This document shows positions 20,341-29,362 of a stretch of DNA of 42,084 bases, in pieces (positions within the stretch are counted from its first letter, which is position 1; each line of letters starts with the position of its first letter). The stretch lies in assembly GCA_020435995.1 (NCBI GenBank), contig JAGQYO010000029.1:1-42084 (forward strand), given 5' to 3'. The position numbers and the translations under genes were made by a program. This stretch comes from Flavobacteriales bacterium. GTDB taxonomy: Bacteria > Bacteroidota > Bacteroidia > Flavobacteriales_G > Salibacteraceae. Below the pieces are notes generated by a model that saw only the letters and a list, made by a program, of their open reading frames with translations, ran no database searches and was not told where the DNA came from.

Positions 20341-22119
20341 ATGAAAGAAGGGATTTATTCGAAGCTAAAAGCGCTTTTACGAGAGGATAAAATTCAGGAT
20401 GTTAAGTCCGAAATTGATATGTTGTTTAAAGAATATAACGTTGCCTTTGAAGAGAGTAAAAGGCAAATGTTGGAGGCTTTTACTTCTGATGGTGACAACC
20501 CAAATGATTTTGAAATGCCTTTGGATGAATTCGATCGAAAAATTGAGGATCTAAAGCAGTCTTATGCTACACGCCTAAAAGCACTTGAGGAACAACGAAA
20601 AAATGAAGAAAGGACCAACCTCGAAATCAAGCGAAATTTACTGGTAGAATTCAAAGAACTTATTGAGTCTGAAGAGAAAATCAACCTGGCATTTGAAAAG
20701 TATAATGAATTAAAAGAACGATGGGATAGTGTGGCCCGAGTTCCTGCTCACACCGTAAAGGAATTGCAGGAGGAATTTCGTCATTTAAATGAACAGTTTT
20801 TCTACAACATTCGAATTTACAGAGAGCTGCTCCAGCATGATTTTAAAAAGAACCTCGAAGCAAAGAATGACCTTGTTGCGAGAATGAATAGCTTGTTTAA
20901 AATAGACAATATCAAAGAGGTGGAAACGCTTCACAAGGCGTTTCAAATGGAGTGGGACCAAATTGGGCCCACATTCAAAGAAGATTGGGAGGAAGTAAAG
21001 AATAAGTTTTATGATACAACTCATCGCATTCAGGCTCGAATAAAAGATCACTATCAGAAAGTAAGGGATTCCTATAAGCAGAATTTAGAGAAAAAAGAGG
21101 CCATCGTAGATGAGGTAAAGGCTATTCTAGAGCAAAAGTTTGAATCGCTCAGTGATTGGAAAAAGGGAGAAAAAAAGATTGAGGAACTCAGGGGAGAATG
21201 GAAGAAAATTGGTTTTGCTACAAAAGGTAAAAACGATGAAGTGTGGAATAATTTTCGAGAAGTTACCCAACAATTTTTTCAAAATCGAAAGGAGTTTTTT
21301 GGCGAATTAAAGGATGTTCAAAAAGAAGCCAGTTCTGCTAAATTAAAACTGATTGAAGAAGCCAAAAGATTGGCTCAGATTCCGGATAACAAAGAGTCAT
21401 TTGATTGGAGAGGTCGTACGTCAGATTTCGTTAACCTTCAGAGAAAATGGAAGGAAGCTGGAAATTCTTTTCGAGGAGAAGAGCAAAAACTGTGGAAGAT
21501 TTTTCGAAAAGAATGTGATGGTTTCTTTAAAATGCGAGATGAATTTTGGGCGGGGGCTGCCGAGCGTGAAAAGGCAAATGCCGCATTGAAAAAAGAGTTG
21601 ATCGAGACGGTTGCCAAATGGAAAAAAACAGAAGATTTAGAAGCCAATAAAACTGCACTTCTCCATTTTGATAACCAATGGAAGGAAATAGGATTTGTTC
21701 CTAAAAATCAAATATCCAAACTGGAGGATGGTTATAAGAAGGCGATAGCCCAAGCATGGGAGTCATTAGGGCTCGACTCTAACGAAAGGGAGAAAATTAA
21801 GTTTGAGAATAAGATTGAAAACCTTCAATCCAATAACAATGCTGAAAAAAGCTTGAAATACGAATTAAGGGCGATAAGTGAGGCTATTTCTAAGCAAAAG
21901 GAGATGAAACTTCAATTGGAAAATAATTTAGGTTTTTTCTCGGGTAAAACTTCTAAGGCGAACCCACTTATGACCAATGTGCTGACCGAACTGGAAAATG
22001 TAACTTCTAAAATCGAAGAGCTACAAGAAAAGAAAAAACTACTCAACGTAGCTATTCGATCGCTAGAAAAAGAGCAAGAGGCTGAAGTTGAAACGGAAAA
22101 TAACATCGAAGAAAAATAG
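20341..22119 (+). CDS. DUF349 repeat protein, coiled coil
   Basis: A 592-residue, highly charged, helical protein without signal peptide or membrane segment. About five DUF349 units can be seen, each with a W-x-x-(I/V/A)G-type core: RWDSVARVPAHT, EWDQIGPTFKED, EWKKIGFATKGKNDEVW, KWKEAGNSFRGEEQKLW, QWKEIGFVPKNQ. The C-terminal 80 residues form a coiled coil (KKKLLNVAIRSLEKEQEAEVE). The function of the family is not established. The ATG at 20341 is preferred over a TTG three codons upstream. The next gene (E1 dehydrogenase) starts one base after the stop codon, so the two are translationally coupled. Confidence 0.85.
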   Translation: MKEGIYSKLKALLREDKIQDVKSEIDMLFKEYNVAFEESKRQMLEAFTSDGDNPNDFEMPLDEFDRKIEDLKQSYATRLKALEEQRKNEERTNLEIKRNLLVEFKELIESEEKINLAFEKYNELKERWDSVARVPAHTVKELQEEFRHLNEQFFYNIRIYRELLQHDFKKNLEAKNDLVARMNSLFKIDNIKEVETLHKAFQMEWDQIGPTFKEDWEEVKNKFYDTTHRIQARIKDHYQKVRDSYKQNLEKKEAIVDEVKAILEQKFESLSDWKKGEKKIEELRGEWKKIGFATKGKNDEVWNNFREVTQQFFQNRKEFFGELKDVQKEASSAKLKLIEEAKRLAQIPDNKESFDWRGRTSDFVNLQRKWKEAGNSFRGEEQKLWKIFRKECDGFFKMRDEFWAGAAEREKANAALKKELIETVAKWKKTEDLEANKTALLHFDNQWKEIGFVPKNQISKLEDGYKKAIAQAWESLGLDSNEREKIKFENKIENLQSNNNAEKSLKYELRAISEAISKQKEMKLQLENNLGFFSGKTSKANPLMTNVLTELENVTSKIEELQEKKKLLNVAIRSLEKEQEAEVETENNIEEK

Positions 22120-22120
22120 A

Positions 22121-24205
22121 ATGGTAGAAGCTACGGAACTGACTGCCAGTGTGGTTGATGTGCAGGTTGTTAAGCGCGCATTTGAACTCATGTGTACGGC
22201 TCGTGCTATGAGCGACAAATATGAGGAAAATGCAAAGGAAACATCCAAATATGTGCATGCAACTTCAAGGGGACATGAGGCAGTACAATTAGCGCTGGGA
22301 ATGCAACTCAAACCACAGGATTTTGTGGCCCCTTATTATCGGGATGATAGCATTTTGCTAGCTATTGGTATGAGGCCCTACGAACTTATGCTTCAACTTT
22401 TTGCAAAAAGGGATGATCCGTTTTCTGGTGGTAGAACATACTATAGCCATCCGAGCCTCAATCGGCCTAACATGCCTAAAATCCCTCATCAATCATCGGC
22501 TACTGGAATGCAGGCAATACCTATTACTGGAGTTGCAATGGGTATGCAGTACAAGGAGTTAATGGGATTTGTGGACGATTTTGGAGCCGAACGACCTGTG
22601 GCCGTTTGCTCCATAGGAGATGCTGCCACCACAGAGGGTGAGTATTCTGAGGCCCTACAAATGGCTGCCCTGAAGCAGTTTCCAATTCTTTACCTTGTGC
22701 AGGACAACGAGTGGGACATTTCGGCGAATGCCAAGGAAATCAGAGCGCAAAATGCTGCCGAGTATGCTAAAGGATTTCATGGAATCGAAGTGAGGTCCAT
22801 CGATGGCAATGATTTTTATCAATCATATACCACCATTCAGGAGATTTTAGGAACGATAAGAAAAGAGCGTAGGCCATTTTTATTACATGCCAAAGTTCCA
22901 CTATTGGGCCACCATACATCTGGTGTAAGACGAGAATGGTATAGGGATGATTTGGATGAACACAAATCCAGAGATCCGTTGCCTATTTTGTGGTCTCAAA
23001 TGCTGGCTTTGGGTTTTTTGGAATCTGATCTGCAAGGAATTTTTAATGAGCAGCGAAGATTGGTAGATGAGGATTTCGAATTAGCAAGAAATGCGGAAGA
23101 ACCTAGACCAGAAGACCTGTTCAATTACGATTTCGCACCAACACCCATCACCGAAGAAAAAGGAGAAAGAGCTCCAAAAGGGAAGGAGCCTACCGTAATG
23201 GTCGATTGCGCTTTATTCGCTGTGCAAGAGCTTATGTCTAAATATCCAGAATGCCTCCTTTATGGCCAAGATGTGGGAGGAAGACTTGGTGGAGTATTCC
23301 GAGAGGCGGCCACCTTGGCTCAAAAATTTGGAGACAACCGCGTGTTTAATACCCCGATTCAAGAGGCGTTTATTATTGGATCAACTGTGGGTATGTCGGC
23401 AGTAGGCCTAAAGCCCATTGTTGAGGTTCAATTTGCAGACTATATATGGCCTGGGTTAAACCAGCTTTTTACCGAGCTGAGCAGGTCGTTCTACTTATCA
23501 AACGGAAAGTGGCCAATAAGCGCGATCATTCGCGTTCCTATTGGAGCTTATGGTAGTGGTGGGCCTTATCATTCTTCCTCAGTCGAATCCATCTTGTCGA
23601 GCATTCGTGGAATTAAAGTGGCTTACCCAAGTACTGGGGCGGATTTAAAAGGGTTGATGAAATCGGCCTATTACGACCCCAATCCCGTGGTTATGCTTGA
23701 ACATAAGGGGCTGTATTGGTCAAAGATTAAGGGAACCGAAGGGGCAAAAACCATTGAGCCTGATGAAGATTATGTCATTCCGTTCGGAAAGGGAAGAGTG
23801 GCTTTGGATGCTGATAAAGAAAAAGTGGTGGAGGGCAACTCCATAGTTGTGGTTACCTACGGAATGGGCGTGTATTGGGCCAAAAATGCGGCAAAACAGT
23901 TCAAGGGCCAAGTAGAAATAGTTGATTTGCGTACCATTTATCCTTTGGACAATCAACTGGTTATGGAAACGGTTAAGCGCCACGGAAAGTGCCTGGTCGT
24001 CACCGAAGAGCCATTGCTTAATAGTTTTGCAATGAGCCTAGTAGGGGCTATTCAAAATGAGTGTTTTGAGTATTTAGATGCACCTGTAATGTCTATTGGT
24101 TCTGAAAATATGCCTGCGATTCCGCTTAACAACACCCTTGAAGTGGCAATGATTCCCAATGCGGACAAAGTTGCCCTTAAGATAAAAGAACTACTTAATT
24201 ACTAA
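22121..24205 (+). CDS. Fused E1 alpha/beta 2-oxoacid dehydrogenase (TPP-dependent)
   Basis: E1 of a branched-chain 2-oxoacid or related dehydrogenase complex, which decarboxylates the 2-oxoacid with thiamine diphosphate and transfers the acyl group to lipoyl-E2. The 694 residues hold an alpha-type half (to about 340) with the substrate segment FVAPYYRDDSIL and a TPP/Mg motif beginning GDAATTEGE near residue 166 and ending VQDNEWD, and a beta-type half (from about 350: LLYGQDVGGRLGGVF, GLKPIVEVQFADYIWPGLNQ). Separate subunits are common elsewhere; this fused form is frequent in Bacteroidota. An open frame extends 11 codons upstream, but the ATG at 22121 gives the natural start. No E2 or E3 gene is in the window, so substrate identity is open. 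Confidence 0.9.
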   Translation: MVEATELTASVVDVQVVKRAFELMCTARAMSDKYEENAKETSKYVHATSRGHEAVQLALGMQLKPQDFVAPYYRDDSILLAIGMRPYELMLQLFAKRDDPFSGGRTYYSHPSLNRPNMPKIPHQSSATGMQAIPITGVAMGMQYKELMGFVDDFGAERPVAVCSIGDAATTEGEYSEALQMAALKQFPILYLVQDNEWDISANAKEIRAQNAAEYAKGFHGIEVRSIDGNDFYQSYTTIQEILGTIRKERRPFLLHAKVPLLGHHTSGVRREWYRDDLDEHKSRDPLPILWSQMLALGFLESDLQGIFNEQRRLVDEDFELARNAEEPRPEDLFNYDFAPTPITEEKGERAPKGKEPTVMVDCALFAVQELMSKYPECLLYGQDVGGRLGGVFREAATLAQKFGDNRVFNTPIQEAFIIGSTVGMSAVGLKPIVEVQFADYIWPGLNQLFTELSRSFYLSNGKWPISAIIRVPIGAYGSGGPYHSSSVESILSSIRGIKVAYPSTGADLKGLMKSAYYDPNPVVMLEHKGLYWSKIKGTEGAKTIEPDEDYVIPFGKGRVALDADKEKVVEGNSIVVVTYGMGVYWAKNAAKQFKGQVEIVDLRTIYPLDNQLVMETVKRHGKCLVVTEEPLLNSFAMSLVGAIQNECFEYLDAPVMSIGSENMPAIPLNNTLEVAMIPNADKVALKIKELLNY

Positions 24206-24209
24206 TCCC

Positions 24210-24899
24210 ATGATGAACCGAACAAACATATCGGTTCTGTTTTTAATCTTCTGGGTTTGCGGAAGTGTCCATGCACAGTGGGTAAAGGAAGATGATTCAA
24301 GTAGTGTTTGGTTCGATGAAGGTATCTACTTATCTCAGGAAGCTTTTTTTTCAAATCAGCCAGATTTAATGTTTCCCAATAAGGAAGATTCTGATTGGAG
24401 ATTCCAAGATTCGCTATTTCGGCAGGGAATTGTTTACCGCATAGATCGACCTGAGATAAATGAAGGAAATTTTGATTTAAAGGCCCGTGCCATAGTGGGT
24501 AGAAAAGGAGATTCGCTTAAAGTAATTGCACTTAATAAGGTTTGGGGAGCATGTATTTTGGGCATTCCCTACATGCATCAAGAGAATTCAGTTCAAGGAA
24601 ATTTTATTAGAATCCCAGTTTTGGGCACTGTAAGCTACCTTAATTATGCGCTGCGAATTGAAGACAATTTTATGACTATGGATGCACGTATGGCCGGAGT
24701 TGGAGTTCAAACCGATTTTCTGCAGCTTATTGTCGATTTTAGCGGAAAGCGATTTTTAAAACATAACCGAAAAAACTTGGAGAAAATCCTTGAATCCGAC
24801 AAAAATCTATACCAGAAATACAAAATGGAAAAGGGAAAATCAAAGGCGATTTATAGGTACATAAAATTGTTTAATGAGGCTCATCCACTCACTTTTTAA
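24210..24899 (+). CDS. Exported protein of unknown function
   Basis: I do not recognise this 229-residue protein. It starts with a clear signal peptide (MMNRTNISVLFLIFWVCGSVHAQ, written here only as a type I signal ending VHA-Q), then a soluble, mostly beta-type domain with aromatic and acidic residues, including WRFQDSLFRQGIVYRID and LNKVWGACILGIPYMHQ. The C-terminal third is Lys-rich and helical (KHNRKNLEKILESDKNLY). No lipobox or type IX sorting domain is seen. It starts four bases after the E1 stop codon and is likely cotranscribed with it. Its stop lies three bases from the stop of the convergent thioesterase gene. Confidence 0.7.
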   Translation: MMNRTNISVLFLIFWVCGSVHAQWVKEDDSSSVWFDEGIYLSQEAFFSNQPDLMFPNKEDSDWRFQDSLFRQGIVYRIDRPEINEGNFDLKARAIVGRKGDSLKVIALNKVWGACILGIPYMHQENSVQGNFIRIPVLGTVSYLNYALRIEDNFMTMDARMAGVGVQTDFLQLIVDFSGKRFLKHNRKNLEKILESDKNLYQKYKMEKGKSKAIYRYIKLFNEAHPLTF

Positions 24900-24902
24900 G
24901 GA

Positions 24903-25331
24903 TTAATAGACTAGATGAGCGGGGTAACTTTTAAAGGTTCCCATTCCTTTTGCCACCATTTCATCCTTCACCTTTATCCAAGCTTCAGCAACCAAAATAC
25001 TTTTGCCTGCTTGAATAACCGTTCCTTCACCAAAGAGTAGGTCTCCAACTTTTATGGGCTTAAAAAAGTTGATTTTGAACTCAACCGTGCTCACAAACTT
25101 GCCATCAGATGCCACTTTTGAGAGCGCAGCCACACCCAAAAGGCCGTCCATCATGCTTGCCATTAACCCACCGTGGGCGACCCCTGGCAGTGCTTGAAAT
25201 TCTGGTTTTACCACCAGTTGATAGCGAATATGACCTTCCGAAATAATATCAAGTTGCTTACCGAGGAGTTTTCCGTATTCATTATTTGTATTGTAGTACT
25301 GGAGAAGTTCCTCCATCTTTTTGTTTTTCAT
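24903..25331 (-). CDS. PaaI-type hotdog-fold acyl-CoA thioesterase
   Basis: Small cytoplasmic thioesterase of the hotdog fold that hydrolyses acyl-CoA or aryl-CoA esters. It is 142 residues, normal for the family. The signature PGVAHGGLMASMMDGLLG (about 50-67) carries the HGG motif and following Asp. The next strand VEFKINFFKPIKVGDLL and the last strand SILVAEAWIKVKDE match the fold. The ATG at 25331 is used, with a second Met six codons in. It is divergent from yihY with a 42-bp spacer. The substrate cannot be named. Confidence 0.87.
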   Translation of the reverse strand: MKNKKMEELLQYYNTNNEYGKLLGKQLDIISEGHIRYQLVVKPEFQALPGVAHGGLMASMMDGLLGVAALSKVASDGKFVSTVEFKINFFKPIKVGDLLFGEGTVIQAGKSILVAEAWIKVKDEMVAKGMGTFKSYPAHLVY

Positions 25332-25361
25332 GAATTTAGATATTAATGCACTTTCATTTTA

Positions 25362-25369
25362 TAGATTTG
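25362..25369 (+). promoter_or_regulatory. -7 promoter element placed four bases before the yihY start codon
   Basis: TAGATTTG matches TAnnTTTG. The four bases AGCT separate it from the GTG start at 25374. A TGA in frame immediately upstream excludes an earlier start. The transcript would begin at or next to the start codon. No good -33 TTG is visible. Confidence 0.55.
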
Positions 25370-25373
25370 AGCT

Positions 25374-26669
25374 GTGATTGAAAAGATAAAAAAGTTTTTC
25401 GAAGAGGATATTTGGAATCTTGCGGGGCAAGTTCGGGGTATTCCTGGCCATGTTGTAAAATTGGTAACCATTTTATTTGTTGCTGGTCGGGATTTTATTG
25501 CAGATAAAGGCGGAATTAGGGCGTCAGCATTGACGTATTACTCCACGTTGTCCTTGGTGCCAGTATTGGCTTTAATATTTGGTATTGCAAAAGGATTTGG
25601 CTTAGAGGACAAACTGAAAGCTACAATTTTGGAAAGCTCCGATCAGAACCAAGAGATATTTTTAGTGGTCTTCAATTTTGCCGAAAACGCACTTAGGAAT
25701 GCCAAAGGAGGTGTAGTTGCGGGTATAGGGGTAGTTATACTTATATACACCTTACTTAATACCATTTCATTGGTTGAAGATTCGTTCAACGATATCTGGA
25801 ATGTAAAGAAGGCGCGAACTTGGTTAAGAAAATTTACCGACTATCTATCTATTACCCTTCTTGCTCCATTTATGCTGATTTTTTCGAGTAGTGTTACGGT
25901 ATTTATCTCGGCTAATGTGCACACCATCGCTGAAAAAGCTGGTGTAGAAGGCGTGGTGGATCCTGCAATTAACTGGGGAATTCAGCTCATTCCCTTTGTA
26001 CTTATTTGGCTTTTGTTTGCTGGGCTATATATGATAATGCCAAACAAAAAAGTAAATTTTTCGAGTGCTTTATTAGCTGCTGTGGTTGCCGGCTCACTTT
26101 ATCAGGGGGTCGAATGGTTGTATATCAGCTTTCAGATAGGAGTATCAAAGTACAACGCAATATATGGATCATTCGCGGCCTTACCATTGTTTTTAATTTG
26201 GGTTCAAACTTCTTGGAACATTGTACTTTTCGGTGCAGAAATCTCATACGCTCATCAAAATTTTGACGAGCTTATACTCGAAAAAAAGAAATCTGAATCG
26301 ACTCCCATTGCAAAATTCAAATTAAGCATCGTTGTTTTGCGGGCTTTGGTAACTCATTATTCTGACAAAGTTCCCTTTGTTAGCCCCGAGCAAATCGCAA
26401 GTGAAGCAAATATTCCTATTCACAAAACATTGTCCACTTTACACGACCTCGAGGCTTGTAATTTGGTGGTGAGCACAGACAATGGAAACACCTTGCTTTA
26501 CCAACCTGCCCGAGATAAAAGCCAGCTTGATATGGTATTTATCATCGAGTCACTTTTGGGCGACGCAGGTGAGGAACTCACCTCACACCCAGAAATTGAA
26601 ACGCTTTTATTGGAGCTTAAACAAGATTTATCCAAAAACTCAGGTAAACTGAAGGTTTTTGAAGTTTAA
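25374..26669 (+). CDS. YihY/BrkB family inner-membrane protein with C-terminal winged-helix-like domain
   Basis: A 431-residue integral membrane protein. The YihY core spans about residues 40-300 with six hydrophobic helices and the family motifs IRASALTYYSTLSLVPVLA and YNAIYGSFAALPLFLIWVQ. About 110 residues follow, which read as a helix-turn-helix-type domain (SPEQIASEANIPIHKTLSTL). YihY proteins were once called ribonuclease BN, which is incorrect; their true function is unknown. The start is GTG at 25374 because an in-frame stop precedes it. Probably transcribed from the TAGATTTG element four bases upstream. Its stop overlaps the convergent desaturase stop by four bases. Confidence 0.88.
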   Translation: MIEKIKKFFEEDIWNLAGQVRGIPGHVVKLVTILFVAGRDFIADKGGIRASALTYYSTLSLVPVLALIFGIAKGFGLEDKLKATILESSDQNQEIFLVVFNFAENALRNAKGGVVAGIGVVILIYTLLNTISLVEDSFNDIWNVKKARTWLRKFTDYLSITLLAPFMLIFSSSVTVFISANVHTIAEKAGVEGVVDPAINWGIQLIPFVLIWLLFAGLYMIMPNKKVNFSSALLAAVVAGSLYQGVEWLYISFQIGVSKYNAIYGSFAALPLFLIWVQTSWNIVLFGAEISYAHQNFDELILEKKKSESTPIAKFKLSIVVLRALVTHYSDKVPFVSPEQIASEANIPIHKTLSTLHDLEACNLVVSTDNGNTLLYQPARDKSQLDMVFIIESLLGDAGEELTSHPEIETLLLELKQDLSKNSGKLKVFEV

Positions 26670-27430
26670 TCTTTTTTCTTAAATATTGGTTCTACACGCT
26701 TTAGTTTGATAAATCCAACTTTGTGTGCAAAGAGCATGACTAAGTACAAGGGGTCTATTTCATGCCATCTTTGGCCACCAAAATTAGGGCTCCCACCTAG
26801 TTTGTGATGGTTGTTGTGATAGCTCTCACCCCACATAAGAAAATCGAATGGAAGTAAGTTTTTAGAAGTGTCGTTTACCTTGAAGTTGGTATATCCGTAC
26901 ACATGAGCACCCCAATTTATAATCGCTCCATGAATCGGAGCCATAAAAAGTGTAAGGGGTAAAAGCGCCCACAGCCAAGCCTGCCCTTCAGGAACAAAAG
27001 TGTAAAAGAACCAAACGTAAAGTACTCCCCACATCAAACGAGAAAACCAACCTCTCCCAAATTTATCGAAGGCATCCCAGCGCGGAACACCTTTGGTAAA
27101 TCGTTCCTCTACCTGTAGTGTCTCATTAGAGATAGCCGAATAATGAACTTTAGTTTTCCACATCATATTAAATACATTTTTGTCGTATTTTGGAGAATGT
27201 GGATCTTTTTCTGTATCGGGAAATGCGTGGTGCTCGCGGTGCATAACGCCATAGCCATAAGGGCTTAAGTAATTTGGACCCATAAATATCCAAGAAAGCA
27301 CAAACATGAGCTTTTCCTTAAATGGTGTTAGTTCGTATTGTGCATGAGCTGCATACCTATGATGAAACCCGGATTGAAACATTAAGCCTCCATACCAAGT
27401 GAATAGAAAAAACGCGAAAATGATTGCCAT
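26666..27430 (-). CDS. Membrane fatty-acid (acyl-CoA / acyl-lipid) desaturase
   Basis: A di-iron desaturase that introduces a double bond into acyl chains. The 254 residues contain the three histidine boxes: HRYAAH (24-29), HREHH (64-68) and HNNHH (205-209). Hydrophobic helices lie near residues 2-18, 40-55 and 130-175. It is the short form resembling stearoyl-CoA desaturase without a cytochrome b5 domain, so electrons must come from a separate protein. Position specificity cannot be read. A near-consensus TATCTTCG element lies 23 bases upstream. Likely role: membrane fluidity. Confidence 0.92.
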   Translation of the reverse strand: MAIIFAFFLFTWYGGLMFQSGFHHRYAAHAQYELTPFKEKLMFVLSWIFMGPNYLSPYGYGVMHREHHAFPDTEKDPHSPKYDKNVFNMMWKTKVHYSAISNETLQVEERFTKGVPRWDAFDKFGRGWFSRLMWGVLYVWFFYTFVPEGQAWLWALLPLTLFMAPIHGAIINWGAHVYGYTNFKVNDTSKNLLPFDFLMWGESYHNNHHKLGGSPNFGGQRWHEIDPLYLVMLFAHKVGFIKLKRVEPIFKKKD

Positions 27431-27453
27431 AATAACTGTGAATTTTTGAATTG

Positions 27454-27461
27454 CGAAGATA
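27454..27461 (-). promoter_or_regulatory. Possible -7 promoter element for the desaturase gene
   Basis: Minus-strand TATCTTCG differs from TAnnTTTG at one base and ends 23 bases upstream of the desaturase ATG. No clear -33 TTG is seen. It is the best candidate in this spacer. Confidence 0.4.
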
Positions 27462-27619
27462 CGCCATAAAGTTGTTTAGCTCTTAGGAGAATTTTCATAA
27501 ATCAATTTTGCCCGTTTGTGTAATGCAAACTACCGTTGGTAACTTAATGGGATTTTGAAGCCAACTATATAGGGGGTTGATGAGTCTTTACTGATGTGAA
27601 GACCACGGAAAATAATAAA

Positions 27620-27727
27620 ATGAGATACACACTGAAGCTAAACAGCAACACATTTATTTCTGTTAGAAATTTAGTGAAGGTGAAGTATTGGTTAAGGAAA
27701 TACCCTGATGCTAAATTGGTAGGATAG
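27620..27727 (+). CDS. Possible small basic protein (35 aa) in a 315-bp intergenic gap
   Basis: The gap 27431-27745 between the desaturase and OstA-like genes contains one short frame: ATG at 27620, TAG at 27725-27727, 35 codons. It begins MRYTLKLNSNTFISVRN and continues VKVKYWLRKYPD, so it is Lys/Arg-rich and has a plausible strand-then-helix pattern. The ATG follows an A-rich leader (GGAAAATAATAAA), typical for translated genes in this genome. I do not recognise a family and found no consensus promoter. It may be a real small protein or chance; the rest of the gap holds only the putative desaturase promoter. Confidence 0.35.
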   Translation: MRYTLKLNSNTFISVRNLVKVKYWLRKYPDAKLVG

Positions 27728-27745
27728 ATTGAAGAAGAGGAGCGG

Positions 27746-29362
27746 TTACTCTCCTTTCTGCACCTCTTCTTCTTCCTTCCAATTGAAAATATCTTCCTTG
27801 CGTTTGGGACGCTCGCTGTCGCGCCAACTAAAATCTTTTAAAAACATCATTCTAGGGGTCACATCTTTAAGCGGATATAAAGTAGCGGTTGGCTTTACCC
27901 TAAACACAATACTCGTTACCTCATTGCTATCCAAGTAGATGGTCATGTTCTGACAATCAGCCTTGTTCATTCCTAGGTACTCTCTCACTTGGCTGCTGTC
28001 CTTCTCTTCTTCTTTAGCAAAGTAGATGGTATTTCCGTTGTGGTTTACATTAACCTTACTCAGCTCCCCATTGGTAAAAAAACCAACCATGCTATCTCCT
28101 TTAATCTGATTGTATTTCTTGTATTGCCCGATCGAATCTTCTAGTGAAATGATAAATGCGTTGTTGTTCATGGTCATTCGTTCCAGCTCTCCATTGCTGC
28201 GGAAAACTTGAATAAAATCGCTAGTGATTTGGTTGGCCTCGCTCCATAATACTGGATCGTCATACATGTGAATGCTTGAATCCAAGTCTGAGAAGATCAA
28301 AGAGTCACACTTGCCTTGCATATCTGATTTGAAAAACTGAGCTTTTGGATAGGCATGCATGATGCGAAATTGCCGCGATGAGTCGAAGTGAGAGAACAAA
28401 GTGTCGGCATGAAGCACCATGCTATCGGTATCAAAAAACTGGGTTAAAATTGGTTTTCCTAAAACCAAAGAAGTGCTATCCTCTTGGTTATGCAACACAT
28501 AGTCACCTTGAACCATAAATTCATTTACGGTGTCCAACAGGGTCACGTTAAAAAACATTTCACCTATGTTTTTCTTTTGATCATACAAAATGCTATCGCC
28601 CCACAATTGTTGTTCGGCTGTAAAAATGTAAGAATTGAGAGTGAATTCGGACAATCCTGTTTTGTTATCAGACCACCCTTTTTCAGTATAAATATGGTTG
28701 CTATCGCTTATGATATGAGTTGGACCGAAAAAATAGGAGCGTTCTTTTTTCGTGTGATAGTGCATGGTATCGGTATTGATTTCATAGTCCGCAGTTTTTA
28801 GCACAACAGAATCCTTAAAACGCATTTCCGATAAGGATGAGTAGTAATCACCTTTTCGGCTCCAAAGAGAATCTTTTCCGTCATTCATAAGAATCAAACC
28901 TCCATTCCAATACCACGCGTGATTGGCGCTTCTATCAAAATTGAGAAACCGAGTGGTTAAGGTCATGTCTTCATTAACCATTTTAACGGACCCTCTCACT
29001 TCAGTAATTTTTTTGGTGCCATAATATTTTAGTGAATCCCCCCAAAGATCCATGTCCTCTGGGTCGGTTATGTGTACGTGACCAAAAGCACTCATATCGT
29101 TGGTAGCGTTATACACATACGCCGAGTCGCAGTACATAAGGGTGTTTTCGTGTTTTATTTTTACGTTTCCAATCAGCCGTTTTGCTTTCACACCGCCAAT
29201 TTCATCGTAGTAAAAATCATCGGCTTGTAGAATTTCTATTTTTTTTGATTCTTGCGAAATACCATGTAAGGATGCGAGCATGGTAAGCCAAAAAAGCCCC
29301 AAGAAAATGAATCTAGGGGCTTTGGTAATTTCTATGATTTTAGTTTTAGGCACTAACTGCAC
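27746..29362 (-). CDS. OstA/LptA-like protein, LPS transport type
   Basis: A 538-residue exported protein. A hydrophobic N-terminal segment (FIFLGLFWLTMLASLHGIS, about 19-37) is followed by OstA-type beta repeats: IEILQADDFYYDE, AKRLIGNVKIKHENTLMYCD, NATNDMSAFGHVHITD, MDLWGDSLKYYGTKKITEV. LptA and LptD-N domains of this type bridge lipopolysaccharide across the periplasm. It is much longer than LptA and has no barrel, a form I recall from Bacteroidota. The C-terminus is acidic (KEEEEVQKGE). The start is a GTG (29362, or 29353), overlapping the end of purA, which implies coupling; no ATG fits before the signal peptide. Confidence 0.85.
   Translation of the reverse strand: MQLVPKTKIIEITKAPRFIFLGLFWLTMLASLHGISQESKKIEILQADDFYYDEIGGVKAKRLIGNVKIKHENTLMYCDSAYVYNATNDMSAFGHVHITDPEDMDLWGDSLKYYGTKKITEVRGSVKMVNEDMTLTTRFLNFDRSANHAWYWNGGLILMNDGKDSLWSRKGDYYSSLSEMRFKDSVVLKTADYEINTDTMHYHTKKERSYFFGPTHIISDSNHIYTEKGWSDNKTGLSEFTLNSYIFTAEQQLWGDSILYDQKKNIGEMFFNVTLLDTVNEFMVQGDYVLHNQEDSTSLVLGKPILTQFFDTDSMVLHADTLFSHFDSSRQFRIMHAYPKAQFFKSDMQGKCDSLIFSDLDSSIHMYDDPVLWSEANQITSDFIQVFRSNGELERMTMNNNAFIISLEDSIGQYKKYNQIKGDSMVGFFTNGELSKVNVNHNGNTIYFAKEEEKDSSQVREYLGMNKADCQNMTIYLDSNEVTSIVFRVKPTATLYPLKDVTPRMMFLKDFSWRDSERPKRKEDIFNWKEEEEVQKGE

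Noticed and set aside
24879-24920. GCTCATC/GATGAGC pairing across the convergent stop codons at 24899/24903
   Set aside because: Only seven base pairs with a loop of nearly 30 bases; unlikely to work as a terminator.
27728-27790. GAAGAAGAGG / CCTCTTCTTC pairing at the end of the OstA-like gene, considered as a terminator
   Set aside because: The second arm is simply the Glu-rich coding end (EEEEV) and the T-run is missing; the pairing probably reflects codon repetition.
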